From Vespula vulgaris (lineage: Eukaryota > Arthropoda > Insecta > Hymenoptera > Vespidae), in contig NC_066606.1 in the NCBI RefSeq assembly GCF_905475345.1, forward strand, positions 2,090,501 to 2,154,500: a stretch of 64,000 nucleotides of DNA, written 5' to 3'. The position numbers were made by a program, and so were the translations under genes. The first letter of the stretch is position 1. The number at the start of each line of letters is the position of its first letter. Under the pieces are notes generated by a model. It was given only the letters and a program-made list of their open reading frames with translations, was not told the DNA's origin and ran no database searches. Below, in pieces: positions 1-11,747 of this stretch.

Positions 1-55
1 AATCCTCGTGTCTTCTAGAGAGGAGTTAGGAGAGCAACTTTGGATAAACGTGCAG
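1..55 (+). other. Possible 3' end of a coding exon (unidentified or upstream rolling pebbles exon)
   Basis: Only one frame is open across this stretch, giving a short peptide ending in LGEQLWINVQ. It runs into a good donor (CAG|GTTTCC) at 56 and the window starts inside it. It would end in phase 0. The main acceptor of the first clear rolling pebbles exon (8985/8986) needs a phase-1 partner, so the two do not join directly. They could join through an intermediate exon or through a second AG at 8995-8996, which starts in phase 0. It may belong to another gene or be chance. Confidence 0.22.
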
Positions 56-1378
56 GTTTCCTTATTTGCCATTTTAAACCCCTTAAAAACTGTCTTACAA
101 AAATCAATCGTTGATACCAAAGCTAGTAAGTTATTTAATAAATTATTGCAAATAATGTTAAATCGTATTGAAAAATATAAGTGTATTTTTCTTTTTAACT
201 TTTTTTTTTTATACATGTATATATTAATTAGATATATTGTTATTGAAAAGAAATTTTTATGATAAAATATTGTGTATTGAAAACGATGATAATGTTGAAA
301 GAGAGATGTTATAAAAAGAAAATCGACAATGTGTTACTTTTAATAGAGATAAAGTATTATCCATTAAAAAACAAATATAACAAGTAATTTGAACGAAACG
401 AAATTTATTATTACATAATTCAAAAACAAGATATCATTCTGATATAATACACCTACGTATGCACAAACACACACATACATACACTCGCACACCCGCGTAT
501 CAAAATTGCGAAATACGAAATTACCACGTGATATAATATAAAGAAGAAGAGAAAAGAAAAAAAAAAAAAAAAGAATCTAATTCACAGACCCAATTCCTTT
601 GATACGAATCGCATCAATTTCAGACTTGACAAGGTCAAGTGGGAGAACGAACTTGTGATTCCAATAATCAATTGATCATCTTCGTCATCGCATCGTTTTA
701 ATAATTACTCGATAGGATGAAACGTAATGGAAAGAAAGAAAAAGAAAAAAAGAAAAGAGAGAAATAGTGTCATGGTTGACGAAAAAGAAAATGGTGTTCG
801 GATAAGTTAAACTTCACGCGTATTTTCTTTATTTAGAGTTGCACAATAAGTATACTGAAAGCATCGTCTGGCAAAGTGAATTACAACAATGCGTTGAAAT
901 CTTTTACTATGCTTCGGGCATAGATTTCTAAGAGAGTTCGTAAGGTCGTTTTGTTCCCACAATGGAATAGACGTTGGTACCGTTGCTAGATATAAACTTA
1001 GAACAACCTTAGACTGGTTTTTTATTTTTATGATAAATTAAAAAATCACGTTGGCTTATGAACTTAATTGCATAATTAACGAGGTTCACGTGTTTACGTA
1101 ATTAGCAACGGCGGGATGATAGTTTCTTTTCGAAAGGGAATAAATTAAATCGATAAGCTAATTTGATGTTTTTTGTTCTTAAAAAATAATAATAATAATT
1201 TCTATCTATTTATATATTGACATTATTTATTATAATCTGCTGTACGTAATTATTAAAAAAAAAAAAGAAAAAGAAAAAGGAAAAACAATCCCAAAAGCAG
1301 GCGAATTTTTTTCTAGAAATTAACAGAAAGTTTAAAGAAAAAATAAAGGATGGGGGAAGAAAAAAATATATACGTACT
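56..1378. other. Non-coding AT-rich stretch
   Basis: No supported gene. It contains poly-A/T runs and short ORFs of biased composition. A small inverted motif, CTTGAC-AAG-GTCAAG, lies at 625-639 and includes a CAAGGTCA half-site of the kind bound by FTZ-F1/ERR nuclear receptors; the match is too short to call a functional site. Confidence 0.5.
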
Positions 1379-1600
1379 GGAAATATTTAATTCATGGAAA
1401 TACATACTGGAAATATTTCATTCATTTTATTGAATAAAATATTGAATAGATATTTAATATATATTTAATTGAATATCGAATTATATCAAATATAATATAA
1501 GTACTAAGAAATATTTAATTCATTTTATTAAATAAAATATATAATAAATATTTCATTAAATATCGAATTATTTAATATATAATATAATACAAGTATTAAC
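1379..1600. repeat. AT-rich tandem repeat, about 2.3 copies of a ~100 bp unit
   Basis: A unit beginning GGAAATATTTCATTCATTTT (from about 1407) is repeated, degenerate, from about 1509 (GAAATATTTAATTCATTTT). Both copies continue through AATAAAATAT, a stretch of ATATTTAATT type and TATCGAATTAT to TAAGTACTAA or CAAGTATTAA. A partial unit precedes them at 1379-1406. Confidence 0.6.
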
Positions 1601-1634
1601 TAGTAAAAATATTTTCTAATATCTGGAAAAAGGG

Positions 1635-1640
<6 letters not shown>

Positions 1641-1698
<58 letters not shown>
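1641..1698. repeat. (CT)n microsatellite
   Basis: Uninterrupted CT dinucleotide run of about 29 units, followed by imperfect CTATTT units. Confidence 0.95.
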
Positions 1699-1700
<2 letters not shown>

Positions 1701-1734
1701 TTCTCTATTTCTCTATTTTTCTCTTTCGTGTTTT

Positions 1735-1830
1735 CTACGATTTCGAGGCACGTATCTTTTCGTCTTATCTGTAGTTTGTTATCGTGTTACAGCAGCGAGC
1801 CGCGTGTTTTATCTTCTTTAGAAACGTACA
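1735..1830 (+). other. Candidate non-coding exon ending in a consensus donor
   Basis: A short GC-richer island in AT-rich DNA ends in a near-perfect donor, GTACAG|GTAAGC, at 1830/1831. It has no long ORF, so if transcribed it would be a 5'UTR exon, possibly of rolling pebbles downstream on the same strand. Evidence is composition plus one splice site only. Confidence 0.22.
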
Positions 1831-2946
1831 GGTAAGCTTCGGTCCCTCTTTTCAGATAAACCAAGGAGGATAGACTTGGCTCGGTTAATCAATCTAATCT
1901 ATCGCGGACGTAGCTAATCCCATTAGAAGTTAGTAGTAACTTCATGTCCACCACAACAAACGTATTTCGCTTATATATTGTATACTTGTAAATACATATA
2001 TATAATATATATACAAGTATATGAAAATTTACTTCTTTATCTATAAATACACTAAAATCTTATTAAGATAAAGTCATTTTGAAAAGTAATAGATAAAGTA
2101 CCAAAAATAAAATATTTCTTAATGATTTTATTATAAAGAATAAATGGGAATTATAAATCGTTGGATAATTTTTACGAATGGAATGAAAAATATTTTCATA
2201 TCGTATTATTGCTATTTATTATACTTTTCTTTTCATTTTCTTTTTTCTTTTTTTTTTTTTATTTCGAAATAAAATCAGTTAATTATTCTATATAATGGTT
2301 CATGTAAAGCATTGTATATATTTGGAAAGTCGAAAAAAATAATGAATTCTTCATTTTTTTTTTTTTAATCTTTCTCAGGTAGATTTTTTTCATTTATTCT
2401 TGACAATATCTAAAGAAGATATTATCACTGTGCAAACACCATAGAAAACGATTCTGCACGGTTCAATGCCATCGATAATTCTAATCGTACAAACTTTTTG
2501 TATTTTTTCTTTTTTTTTTTTTGTTGGAAAATTCTTCGAAATACTTACACGTTAACTTGTACACATATTCGAAACGACTTTGTTAATTATATATTAAAAT
2601 AAGTTGTATGCGGCAACGAATTATTCTATTCGTAAAAAATTATTATTAATTTCGTGTGTGTACCCGCAATACCCTTCCCTCATTTAGACGTACGTACATG
2701 GATATGTAAAGCCTTAAATTTCTAAAATCTTTAATGAAATGGAAGAAAAAGAATTAAGTACCTGGATATATTCCGTAAACTACTCTTTTATTCTTTCAAG
2801 ACACATCTTTCTTTTGACCGATTTATCCCCATGTTGTTGCATCCTCAAAACTTGCGACAAGATGAGAACGAAGCCTTAGGCAAGTGTCTGCGGGCAAACT
2901 TTCTCTCACTCTCAACGACGAGTCACACTACCATCGAATAAATGTA

Positions 2947-3962
2947 CTGGGTGTTTCGTTTGAAACAGACCTATTTACATATCATCACCTGCGATCGATG
3001 AGAATAAGAAAATTATTTCTTACTTGTTTAACTCGAATGATTATTCAAATGATTATTAAGAATCGAAGACATTTTTTTTCCATAAATGTCATTTTTTCAT
3101 TATTTTTCTTTTTATTACTTTTTTTTTTCAAGGTTACTCATGTCTCGTTTCTTTTCTTCTTTTTTTTTCGCATGCACATTTTTTTCTATTGTTTATTATC
3201 GTGCATTCGTGCAAGTATAACGTGTATGATCTTAAAACGACTTTAAGCAACCTTCGAAATCAAAATTTTTCAAATTAGTATGAAATTTACTTTCGCGATA
3301 CGTTTCTCTAATAAGTAACACAGATCTTTCGACGATTTCAGATTTAATATCAGTAGAATCAGAAGTTATTCGTTTCTTCAATTATTTTCTGACGTTACGA
3401 ATTGTTTCTCACGAAGAGATTTTCTCCAGAAGAAAAGAGAAATTTTAAAAATCTAGGATAAAAATTCAATTGTCAAATAAGTAATACTGAAAGATTTGAA
3501 AAGTAACATAATGCTTGAATATCTAAAAAAACAAAAAGAAAAAATTATAAATGTCTTCGTTAAATATATCTTCGCAACCTGGTATCTCGCTTAGAATTAT
3601 GTAAGTTACGTGTTAATTTAAAAATTTTATAGTCCAAGGTCATTTCAAGATTATGCTATTACAAATGGATGAATGCACGTATTGTACAACAGAGAATAGA
3701 ATGGTTTTTATATGCGTCAAAGAAGAGATTAAAAATAAGAATAAAAATAAAAAAGAAATTTAAAAAAAAATACATGAATGTCTATAGAAAAAAGAACAAT
3801 ACGATCGTTAAAAAATGTTTATAAAAAAAAAAATCTTGTCTTCGTCCAATTCGTCTTTTAAATATTGCAATATTTAAAATTATGTAGGTAAGATCTTTTT
3901 TATTATCGCGAATAAAAGAGTAGCTAATTTAATTATTAGCCTGTTTTAAACGAAACACCCTA
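2947..3962. mobile_element. Non-autonomous Tc1/mariner-like DNA transposon remnant (MITE)
   Basis: The ends form terminal inverted repeats of about 24 bp. The left end reads CTGGGTGTTTCGTTTGAAAC and the reverse complement of the right end reads TAGGGTGTTTCGTTTAAAAC; both continue in CAG. The element is flanked by TA on both sides (2945-2946 and 3963-3964), the target duplication expected for Tc1/mariner. The 1016-bp interior has no transposase-like ORF and is AT-rich. Superfamily assignment rests on the TA duplication and the CAGGGTG-like ends. Confidence 0.7.
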
Positions 3963-4669
3963 TACACACGTACATATATACATATATAACGTTTGAATCG
4001 CTCTCCTTAAAGATTCGTTGATGATACTTAATCGTTGCCGTTTCGTGAATCATGAATGTGTATGGACACATAGACCGGAAGTCAATTAAATGTAGACCTT
4101 GCAGGTGTTTTAACACCCTTTATAACCCCTCTTTATAATTCTTTCTCGAGTTCGAGATAAAAAAATATTTCAAACGAACGTTATTCGTTCCTTTTCTTCT
4201 TTCTTTTATTATTTTTTATTTTTTCTCTTTACCCAAAATGTTTTGCCATTAAACAAGAAATATATATAAAATAAAAAAAAAAAGAAACATAGAAATTGAC
4301 CTTGAAATGATTTTAATAAATGTGGCAATCTTAAAAAAAAAAAAAATCTTTAGAATCAATACAAATACGTACTTATATACATTCACTTATGTATGCATAC
4401 CTGTAGATACTTAAGCACGTGAGTTCAAAATTATACGACGTGTTTATATATATAACGTTAATAGAATTAACGACAACAGTATATACCGTCCATTCTTATT
4501 TATCTCTCTATCCATCTATCCATCTATCTTATTTTTCTCTTATATTTTCATTTCTTTTTCTTTCTTTTTTTAATCGCAATCTTTTTTTAACCATTCAAGC
4601 AAGTATAAGGTTTACGGATCGCCACCTTCTCTTCTATTACACGAACCACATTATATTTTATCATAGTTA

Positions 4670-5030
4670 TCGTAGCCGTAATTCTACTCTTAGTATTAGT
4701 CCTAGTAGTAGTTATAATCCTAATCGTAATCGTAGTCGTTGTAGTCGTAGTCTCAGTCATCGTGTAGTCGTAATCCTAGTTGTAGTTGTAGTCGTAATTG
4801 TAATCCTAGTTGTAATAGTTTTAATCGTAGTTGTAGTCCTAGTCGTCATGTAGTTATCGTAGTCGTAGTTTCAGTCATCGTATAGTCGTAATCCTAGTTG
4901 TAGTTGTAGTCCTTGGTCATTGTAGTCGTAGTTGTAGTTGTAATTGTAATCCTACTTGTAATAGTTTTAATCGTAGTCGTAGTCGTAGTTGTAGTCGTCT
5001 TCGTCTTCGTCTTCGTCGTTTCTATCGTCT
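4670..5030. repeat. Degenerate GTA/GTC triplet satellite with higher-order repeat
   Basis: The stretch consists of TCGTAG, TTGTAG and TCCTAG variants. Longer segments recur: CAGTCATCGTGTAGTCGTAA near 4755 and CAGTCATCGTATAGTCGTAA near 4874, and TTGTAATAGTTTTAATCGTA near 4811 and 4957. Segmental duplication of a degenerate triplet array is the simplest reading. A forward ORF at 4419-4853 is a by-product of the triplet periodicity. Confidence 0.75.
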
Positions 5031-5211
5031 TCGAGCGATTCGAACGGTAACGAAGTATGTTCAGATCGAGAAAAGAGAAAGAGAAAAAGGGGATGGAATG
5101 GGACGGAATGGAATGAGGGGGTATGGAGGGTGGGAGAAGAGAGTAGAGACGGATAGACCTTCCGTGGCCGATTTAACGAGCCTCCTTAACCTGGACCAAG
5201 CGTTCAGAGAA

Positions 5212-5251
5212 GTATTATACTTCGTAGAAGTATTATACTTCTTTCAAACGG
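5212..5251. repeat. Two tandem copies of a near-palindromic 19-mer
   Basis: The motif GTAGAAGTATTATACTTC-like sequence occurs twice head-to-tail, each copy almost self-complementary (GAAGTAT-TA-TACTTC). No wider context suggests a function. Confidence 0.5.
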
Positions 5252-6082
5252 ACTCTCCATTCGTAGAAAAATTTTTTTACCACATTTTTTAATTTATCCT
5301 TATTATTTATTTTTTATTCGTTCTTTTAATTTATCTTTATCTATCTCCATTTATTTTCATTTGTATTTGTTTTTCTTTTGTTCTCTTCTTTTTCTCTCTC
5401 TCTCTCTTTTTTTTTGCTTTTTTTCTATTATATCAAAAAAAATGTATCACCAGTCAGCGAGTAAGTAAATAAAATTATAAGTAATAGGATGGATTTATCT
5501 AACTCGTTTAAAAGAATAATTAATCATTAACATTTCGAAACGTTTTTGTTAATTATCATTAATTAACAAATTATCGTCGTCGTTGAAAGATCGATAAGAA
5601 AATTAATTCGACTAATTTCAATATGTCTTCTTAGTAGTATGGAATTAAAATTTTTCTCGAAAAGAAAAGAAAAGAAAAGAAAAGAAAAGAAAAAAGAATG
5701 ATAAAAACTAATCCCCTTAACTCTAAACCCCTTAATCCTTTTCTCTCGATAGTTTCTTCCCTCTACCTTTACATCTTTTTCTTTTTTTTTTACCTTTTCT
5801 TTCAATTATTTCTCTATGATCGAACTTTATAAAAACAACAATCGTCGTAAAGAACGAATAGATACATACAAATACGAGCCGAGTAAAGCAAAGAAGGAGT
5901 TAACTCGTCGACCATTCGATTCCTATCGTCTTTGTCCTGAAGTCACTGGAGCGTCGTAAGGACAAAAAGATAGGGGTAAAAAATGAAAAAAGAAAAAAAG
6001 AAAACAAAGAAAGAAAAAAATAAAAAGAAAAAGAAAGAAAGAGGACGAGGAAAAACAGAAACGGACAAAAAGGCTAGCAAAG

Positions 6083-6205
6083 CAGAAAAAGAGAGAGAGA
6101 GAGAGAAAGAGAGAGAGACTTACAGAGAGTGAGAGAAAGAGAGAAAGAGAGAAAGAGAGAAAAACTTACAGAGAATGAGAAAGAGAGAGAGAGAGAGAGA
6201 CAAGT
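6083..6205. repeat. GA-rich repeat containing a duplicated ACTTACAGAGA segment
   Basis: Purine-rich (GA)n/(GAAA)n sequence interrupted twice by an ACTTACAGAGA(G/A)TGAGA segment, about 55 bp apart. This is a local tandem duplication within the simple repeat. Confidence 0.6.
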
Positions 6206-6999
6206 TTAGCGCGGAAGCAAGACGTACTTACTTCCTTCGAGCTCTTTACGTCTTCGAGTGCGTTGACCTAGCTAGCTTACGGTAAGCCAGCCCCGAGTGG
6301 AATTGCACCTGCCTACCTGTATGCACTTACCTTACCAGGATAGGAGGTCGTGAGACCCGAATTACCTACCTACCCCCTCCTTCTTCCCCCCACTCTACTC
6401 CCCTATGTTTCTATCTTTCTCTTTCTCTCTCTTTCTTTCTGTCTGTCTGTCTCTCTTTTTTCCCTGACCCTTACACTTATAACACGATTGATCCTTTTTC
6501 GAAAAAGTTTCAAGTGTGTAACAAAATTGTCTATCTTCTTCTGTTTGAAATATAGTCTTACAATATGTAGGATAAATTTTTTTTCCTTTTTTTCTTTTTG
6601 GAATACTTTACATGATTTTTGAAGTCTTTTAATTGAAATTGGAGGATGTTTTAAAGATATAAAAAAAGAAGGGATGGAAGGGATAAGTTTTTATGTTTAA
6701 ATTGAAGAATGTTAATAATAATAATAATTTTTATTGGATAATTGGGTATTTATTATTTATTGTTTGTTAACAAATATTTATGATGTTAATGGTTTTATAT
6801 CTTAAATGGTATAAATGTTCGATAATTGCGACATTGATTAATGGAAAAGAAAAAAAGAAAGAGAATACTATACTGTATTCTATTGAAAATATTTTTACTT
6901 TAATTATTGTATTACTTATTATAAAAATATTCATACGTTAATTATTTTATAAAATATATTACGATTAATAAAGTATTTTAATCAAAATATATATGAATA

Positions 7000-7130
7000 T
7001 AATAATCGCTTAGTATTATTTAATATGAATGTATTATATTTATAATAAATTCAGACGTAACACAGAGACTTCGTCATTTACACTGATATTACGTTCTAAC
7101 ATTTTATTATAAACACTTCTCAATATATTC

Positions 7131-7175
<45 letters not shown>

Positions 7176-7430
7176 TATATAAAACACTATAAATATTTGA
7201 AATACTTAAACATTTATAATAAACCTACACTCAATCCTAACACTTAATTACTTATACTGATCACTTACATTACTTCTCGATATTTTATCATAGATATTGA
7301 TAAAAATATAAAATATATCAATGTATACAATACTTATCAATACACACACACATACACACATACCTACAAAATACTTTCATTTATTAATTAATAAAAATAT
7401 CGATCCTATAAATAACACAAAAATAAATCT
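7000..7430. repeat. AT-rich dispersed repeat copy with internal (TA)n
   Basis: It contains ATATTTATAATAAATTCAGA at about 7036, followed by CG. The same string recurs at about 54380, where the following CACTTAATT...TTAATTAATAAAAAT context also resembles this region. A pure TA run lies at about 7136-7170. It may be a decayed transposon copy; no termini were recognised. Confidence 0.4.
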
Positions 7431-7559
7431 TATACATACATCCTATATATAAATTTATTCGACATAAAATCCCATAAATGGATTTAATCTATATGCTAAA
7501 ACGTTTTATCGTGCCGATAGAAAATAAGATCGTTCGGTAGAAGAAATAGAAGTGGTAGG

Positions 7560-7800
7560 TAGAAGATAGGTAGGTAGGTAGGTAGTAGGGTCGCGCGTGA
7601 GTTAACGAGGTCGAACGCATCACGGAGATCGGGGAGCGTGGTGTTGCAGAAGCGAAAGAGACGATGCGGATAAGTCGCAAAGTCACGTTACACGTGGTGC
7701 TCACGTACGTTACGTGAGTATAGGTAGGTAGGTAAGTACGTGAGGGTGATCGAGAGGAGGACAAGCACACGCGAGCTCCCGTCGTGACCTCACTTTCTAG
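7560..7800. promoter_or_regulatory. GC-richer island, candidate promoter or 5' exon
   Basis: Local composition is far richer in CG dinucleotides than its surroundings, with (GGTA)n at 7556-7585 and a strong GTGAGT donor near 7713 on the + strand. No coding frame fits with the downstream rolling pebbles phase. A non-coding first exon is possible. Confidence 0.22.
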
Positions 7801-8111
7801 AATCCTTTAAGTACGAGGCGCCTCTTGGAGAACTTCGATTCGCGTAATCCAACTGGTTTCTCGATTATCGATTAACGAACGAACAATTTCAAGGATTTTT
7901 CAAAATGTTTCATTTAATCGAATCCGTTAAAATGTTTTATCTAACTTTCACGTAATTTTAGAAAATCCGACGATAAAAAATATACGTTCAAAAAATTGAC
8001 AGGACAGGTAGAAGAAAGAGACAGAAAGATTGAAAGAAAAAATGCAAAATTAGAATTTTTTGTTTCTTTTCTTTTCTTTTCTTTTCTTGTTTTTTTCATT
8101 TTATATACCTA

Positions 8112-8587
8112 CAGGGTGGTCCTCGTAACGGTAACCGTGATTTTTGAGGTACTTACGATAATTTGACCGAATAAAAAAAAAGACGTAATTGACTACACTT
8201 TCTTTTCTTTTCTTTTCTTTTTTTTCTTCTTTTTTCTTTTTTTCGATAAAAAACGTGACTTTTTTTTTTGTTAAATAACAATGTAGAGAATGGTATGTTA
8301 CGACTCAAGTTTTAAATTTGCTAATGCATAATTTTTTGCTATCGAGATAATTCGTTTTGATACATGACATACATCATTAAAAGGTTTGGGTGATCATCCT
8401 TTTTCATCGAAGACACAAACTGAGAAAAATATTTCAGTCAGTTGTTATTATTATTGTTCTTATTTAAGAAATTTAAGATGTTTAAAAAGTGTTGAATTTC
8501 TGTTCGTTCTTTATTTTCTTTTCTTCTTTTTGTCAAATTATCTTAAATATCTCAAAAATCATGATTACCGTTAGGAGGACCACCGTG
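8112..8587. mobile_element. MITE with 54-bp terminal inverted repeats
   Basis: Positions 8112-8165 and the reverse complement of 8534-8587 match at 47 of 54 bases. They begin CAGGGTGGTCCTCGTAACGG and CACGGTGGTCCTCCTAACGG. The 476-bp element has no transposase ORF. The outermost motif CA[G/C]GGTG resembles mariner-type ends and also the end of the element at 2947-3962. Flanks are TA on the left and AT(AT) on the right, so the target duplication is imperfect by a base. Its right end lies about 70 bp upstream of a possible rolling pebbles first exon. Confidence 0.8.
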
Positions 8588-8658
8588 ATATATAAAACAC
8601 ACACACATATATATACACGCGCGCGCGCGTGTGTGTGTAGGGGAAGGGGACGGACAAA

Positions 8659-8686
8659 ATGGCCGCTCTAGCTTTATTATTCATTC
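8659..8686 (+). CDS. Possible alternative first coding exon of rolling pebbles
   Basis: An ATG in a good context (ACAAAATGG) starts MAALALLFI and reaches a donor (ATTC|GTGAGA) in phase 1. The acceptor at 8985/8986 requires exactly a phase-1 partner, and joining gives an in-frame N-terminus, ...LLFI-H-LAQIRALVEST, running into the RING finger. The intron would be 299 bp. The ATGGCCGC context also resembles a YY1/Pho-type core promoter element. If unused, translation could still start at the in-frame Met codon at 9024, or upstream of the window. Confidence 0.35.
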
Positions 8687-8985
8687 GTGAGACAAAATAT
8701 CAAAAGTATTAAATTATTGAATGTTCGATAATACGGATAAAATAAATGAATTGCATAATCCCGACAAATCTTGATATTAAAGATTATTTTGGGTTTAAAA
8801 TTAAATTTGAGTTGTTCAAATTAAATTAATACGCATTCTGATATGTTTTTATTGTATACGGGGTAAAATGGGGGTGAGAAGAGGAGAAAACGAATCTATG
8901 AAGATTTCGCTGATGAAAAAAATAAAACAAAAGATGTAACAAAACGAAGCAAAACAAAATAAAATAACTTTGTTATTTTTCACAG

Positions 8986-11698
8986 ATCTGGCGCAGATTC
9001 GTGCTTTGGTCGAATCGACGGGAATGCTTGGTGGTTCGACATGTCCTTCCTGCGAGATGCCCTTCGACAAAGGGAAAAAACGACGACTGATCGATTCCTG
9101 CGGGCACGAGAGATGTTACTCTTGCCTTTTCCGTAGCGAGGCTTGTCCACTGTGTATGAGGGCAGAACATCAACGAGCCGATCTCAATGGCGACGATGAG
9201 GAAGACGAAGAAGGTTTGATCGATGGTAGAACCTTCGGTGAGGACTTCGTCGTCGGTTCTACCATCGAACCTATGTCAACCCTTTTACCTATCGATGGTG
9301 CTTGGATCGATGACTCATCGACGATTAACTCACTTTGCGGCAGTCCAAGGCCACGGAGTAAACTCACGACGCGGGCCAATCTAACGTCTAGAACAATCCA
9401 CGTGAGTTTATTATAAAATTTTAATACTTAACTTATGAAATTTTACCTTTATATATGTATATGTTTATTTGTATATATTCTGTATATATATATTTTTTTT
9501 ATGTAATTTATATATATAAATTAATATGAATATAAAAAATATATATTTTTATATATATACATATTATGAAATGTTAATTAGATATCCTTAGATATTTTTA
9601 GATATTTCTAAAGGGAGATAGTAATTTTACTAACATCGTTTAATACTTGCACATCTGGAATTTTATTTTGTTTTGTTTTTTTTATCCTTTTCTTTTCTTT
9701 TTTATTTATTATAGTACTTGACATTTTCTTTTACAAATTAGTACACATCTGTCGTACTGTTTACTAATCGACTAGAATCTATTTAGTAGTCTACGATCGT
9801 AAAGAGTTAAGAAAAGGTATAGAATTTTTCTTTTCGATTAAAAGAACGAAGATGTAAATAAAAGACGATGACGCACGTATGCGGACGTCCGTGTATCACC
9901 TTCAACTATTCCTCATTCGCTTCTATTTATTTTTTATTATATTTTTTCTTTTCAGTATTTTTATCGATTAATGAATAAGTACTTCGTGAAATAAATGGTC
10001 AATGTATATGAATATTTTTAATCAATATTTATAATAAAATATTAATAATTATAATATATAAATTAATATTTTACGTACAGAGATTTTATGACGAATATCA
10101 ATGATTCGTTAAAAATATTGATTGAAAGTATTTAAAAAATATTAATCGTATAAATAGCAGTTTTTCTCTATCAACCATTTTCTATCTGAAAAAATTTTGG
10201 AATATTCTTTCAGTTGATATCACGATCCATTTTATAAAAATACTTATTGTTATTTTATTTTATAAAATGTTTATTATAACTGTTACGACGAAACTGTTAC
10301 TTACGTTATGTGTATTTATCGTAAAACGATATATACATATATACATATATATCAAGAGAACAATCTCTACGATACGTGTTTCGTGTTAGATTGACAATGA
10401 AATATCGTTAATTATCCTCGTTTATCGTATGAACGATTTATCTCTTCTCCTCAACGAACATTCTCCATTGCTTGTTGGTCACGCGAATTTCTAAATGAAA
10501 ACAAATGTTACTGCTATACTTAATGTATTCCTTTATTTTATTTCTCAGCAACGAGACAACCTGGCTGACAACGTTTCAACCGGGGAGCACGCTAAAGGAT
10601 CGAAAAGTAAAATGAACTCGCCGTTGAACTCTCATACTCGACAAAAACCTCAAATGATGACTCAGAGTACGTACAAATTTAATTTCAAAAAAAAAATAAA
10701 TAAATAATAAAAAAGAAAAAAATTATATTTGACGTAGTTATCTATTCAATTGATCGTATTTATTCTACTTGAATGTTTTATTCTCGATTGTGAATAATCG
10801 AATATTATTTTTTAAAGAATTTCTTTGTTAATTAATAATGATAACATTGATAACACGGAAGACATTATATTTTTTTGAATAATCAACATTAGATCTCTCT
10901 CTCTCTCTTTCTCTCAATCCTCGTAAAATAGATCGTTATATTCGAATGAAAATTATTAAACAATTTTTTTTTATATTCTATAAACATTTTTACAAATTTC
11001 TCAGGTTGTCCTACGCCGCCCAATCAACGAAGAAGATTCTTTCTGAATCCTAAAGTATTGAGAAGTTCTTTTGGACCGCAAAGATCGTCCAGACGCGGAA
11101 CCTCCTCACCTGAACCACCCACGGCTGATAATCCTTCTGCATTGTCAGGTATATTAACAATTTTAATATCTTAATATTACTTCCGATTAAATAAAAAAAA
11201 AAAAAGAAAAAAAAAGAGAGGAAGTTTAGAAAAACATTTTTTCGAACGAGATCTCTTTTCAAAACAAATTATCTATCTATTTTGAGTGCTTTCCTACAAA
11301 AAAAAAAGATACAAAAAAGTAGGAAAAAGGAAGAAGGAACAAAAAAAAATACGTGTAAAATAAAGAGAATTAAAAATAGTAATAACAACGACAGCGATAA
11401 TAAGTATAATAATAGTAATAGTAATAATAAAATAAAGCGAGTAGAGGTTCGCGATTAGGCTCGACAAAAAAAGAAAAGAAACGAAAATATTCACTTATCA
11501 TTACACACAAAATACGAACGTGCAGCATGGATGGCATCATCTTGGGAAGGAAAATCAAGATGGCCAGGTCTGGTTCTGGGAAAAATCAAATCTTTATGGA
11601 GCAACAGTCAAGGAACGGCAAACGATGGACTTAATCAGCTAATCGATTCTTCCAATAAACTTGCAGGCAGGAATTACATTTTCAAGAGTGTGCGCTTT

Positions 11699-11747
<49 letters not shown>

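Noticed and set aside
4419..4853. 144-codon forward ORF with Val/Ile/Ser-rich repeats
   Set aside because: It is generated by the GTA/GTC triplet satellite and a T-rich lead-in; no domain, no splice context.
9170..9379. Minus-strand ORFs opposite the rolling pebbles RING exon
   Set aside because: They are antisense shadows of a well-supported coding exon.
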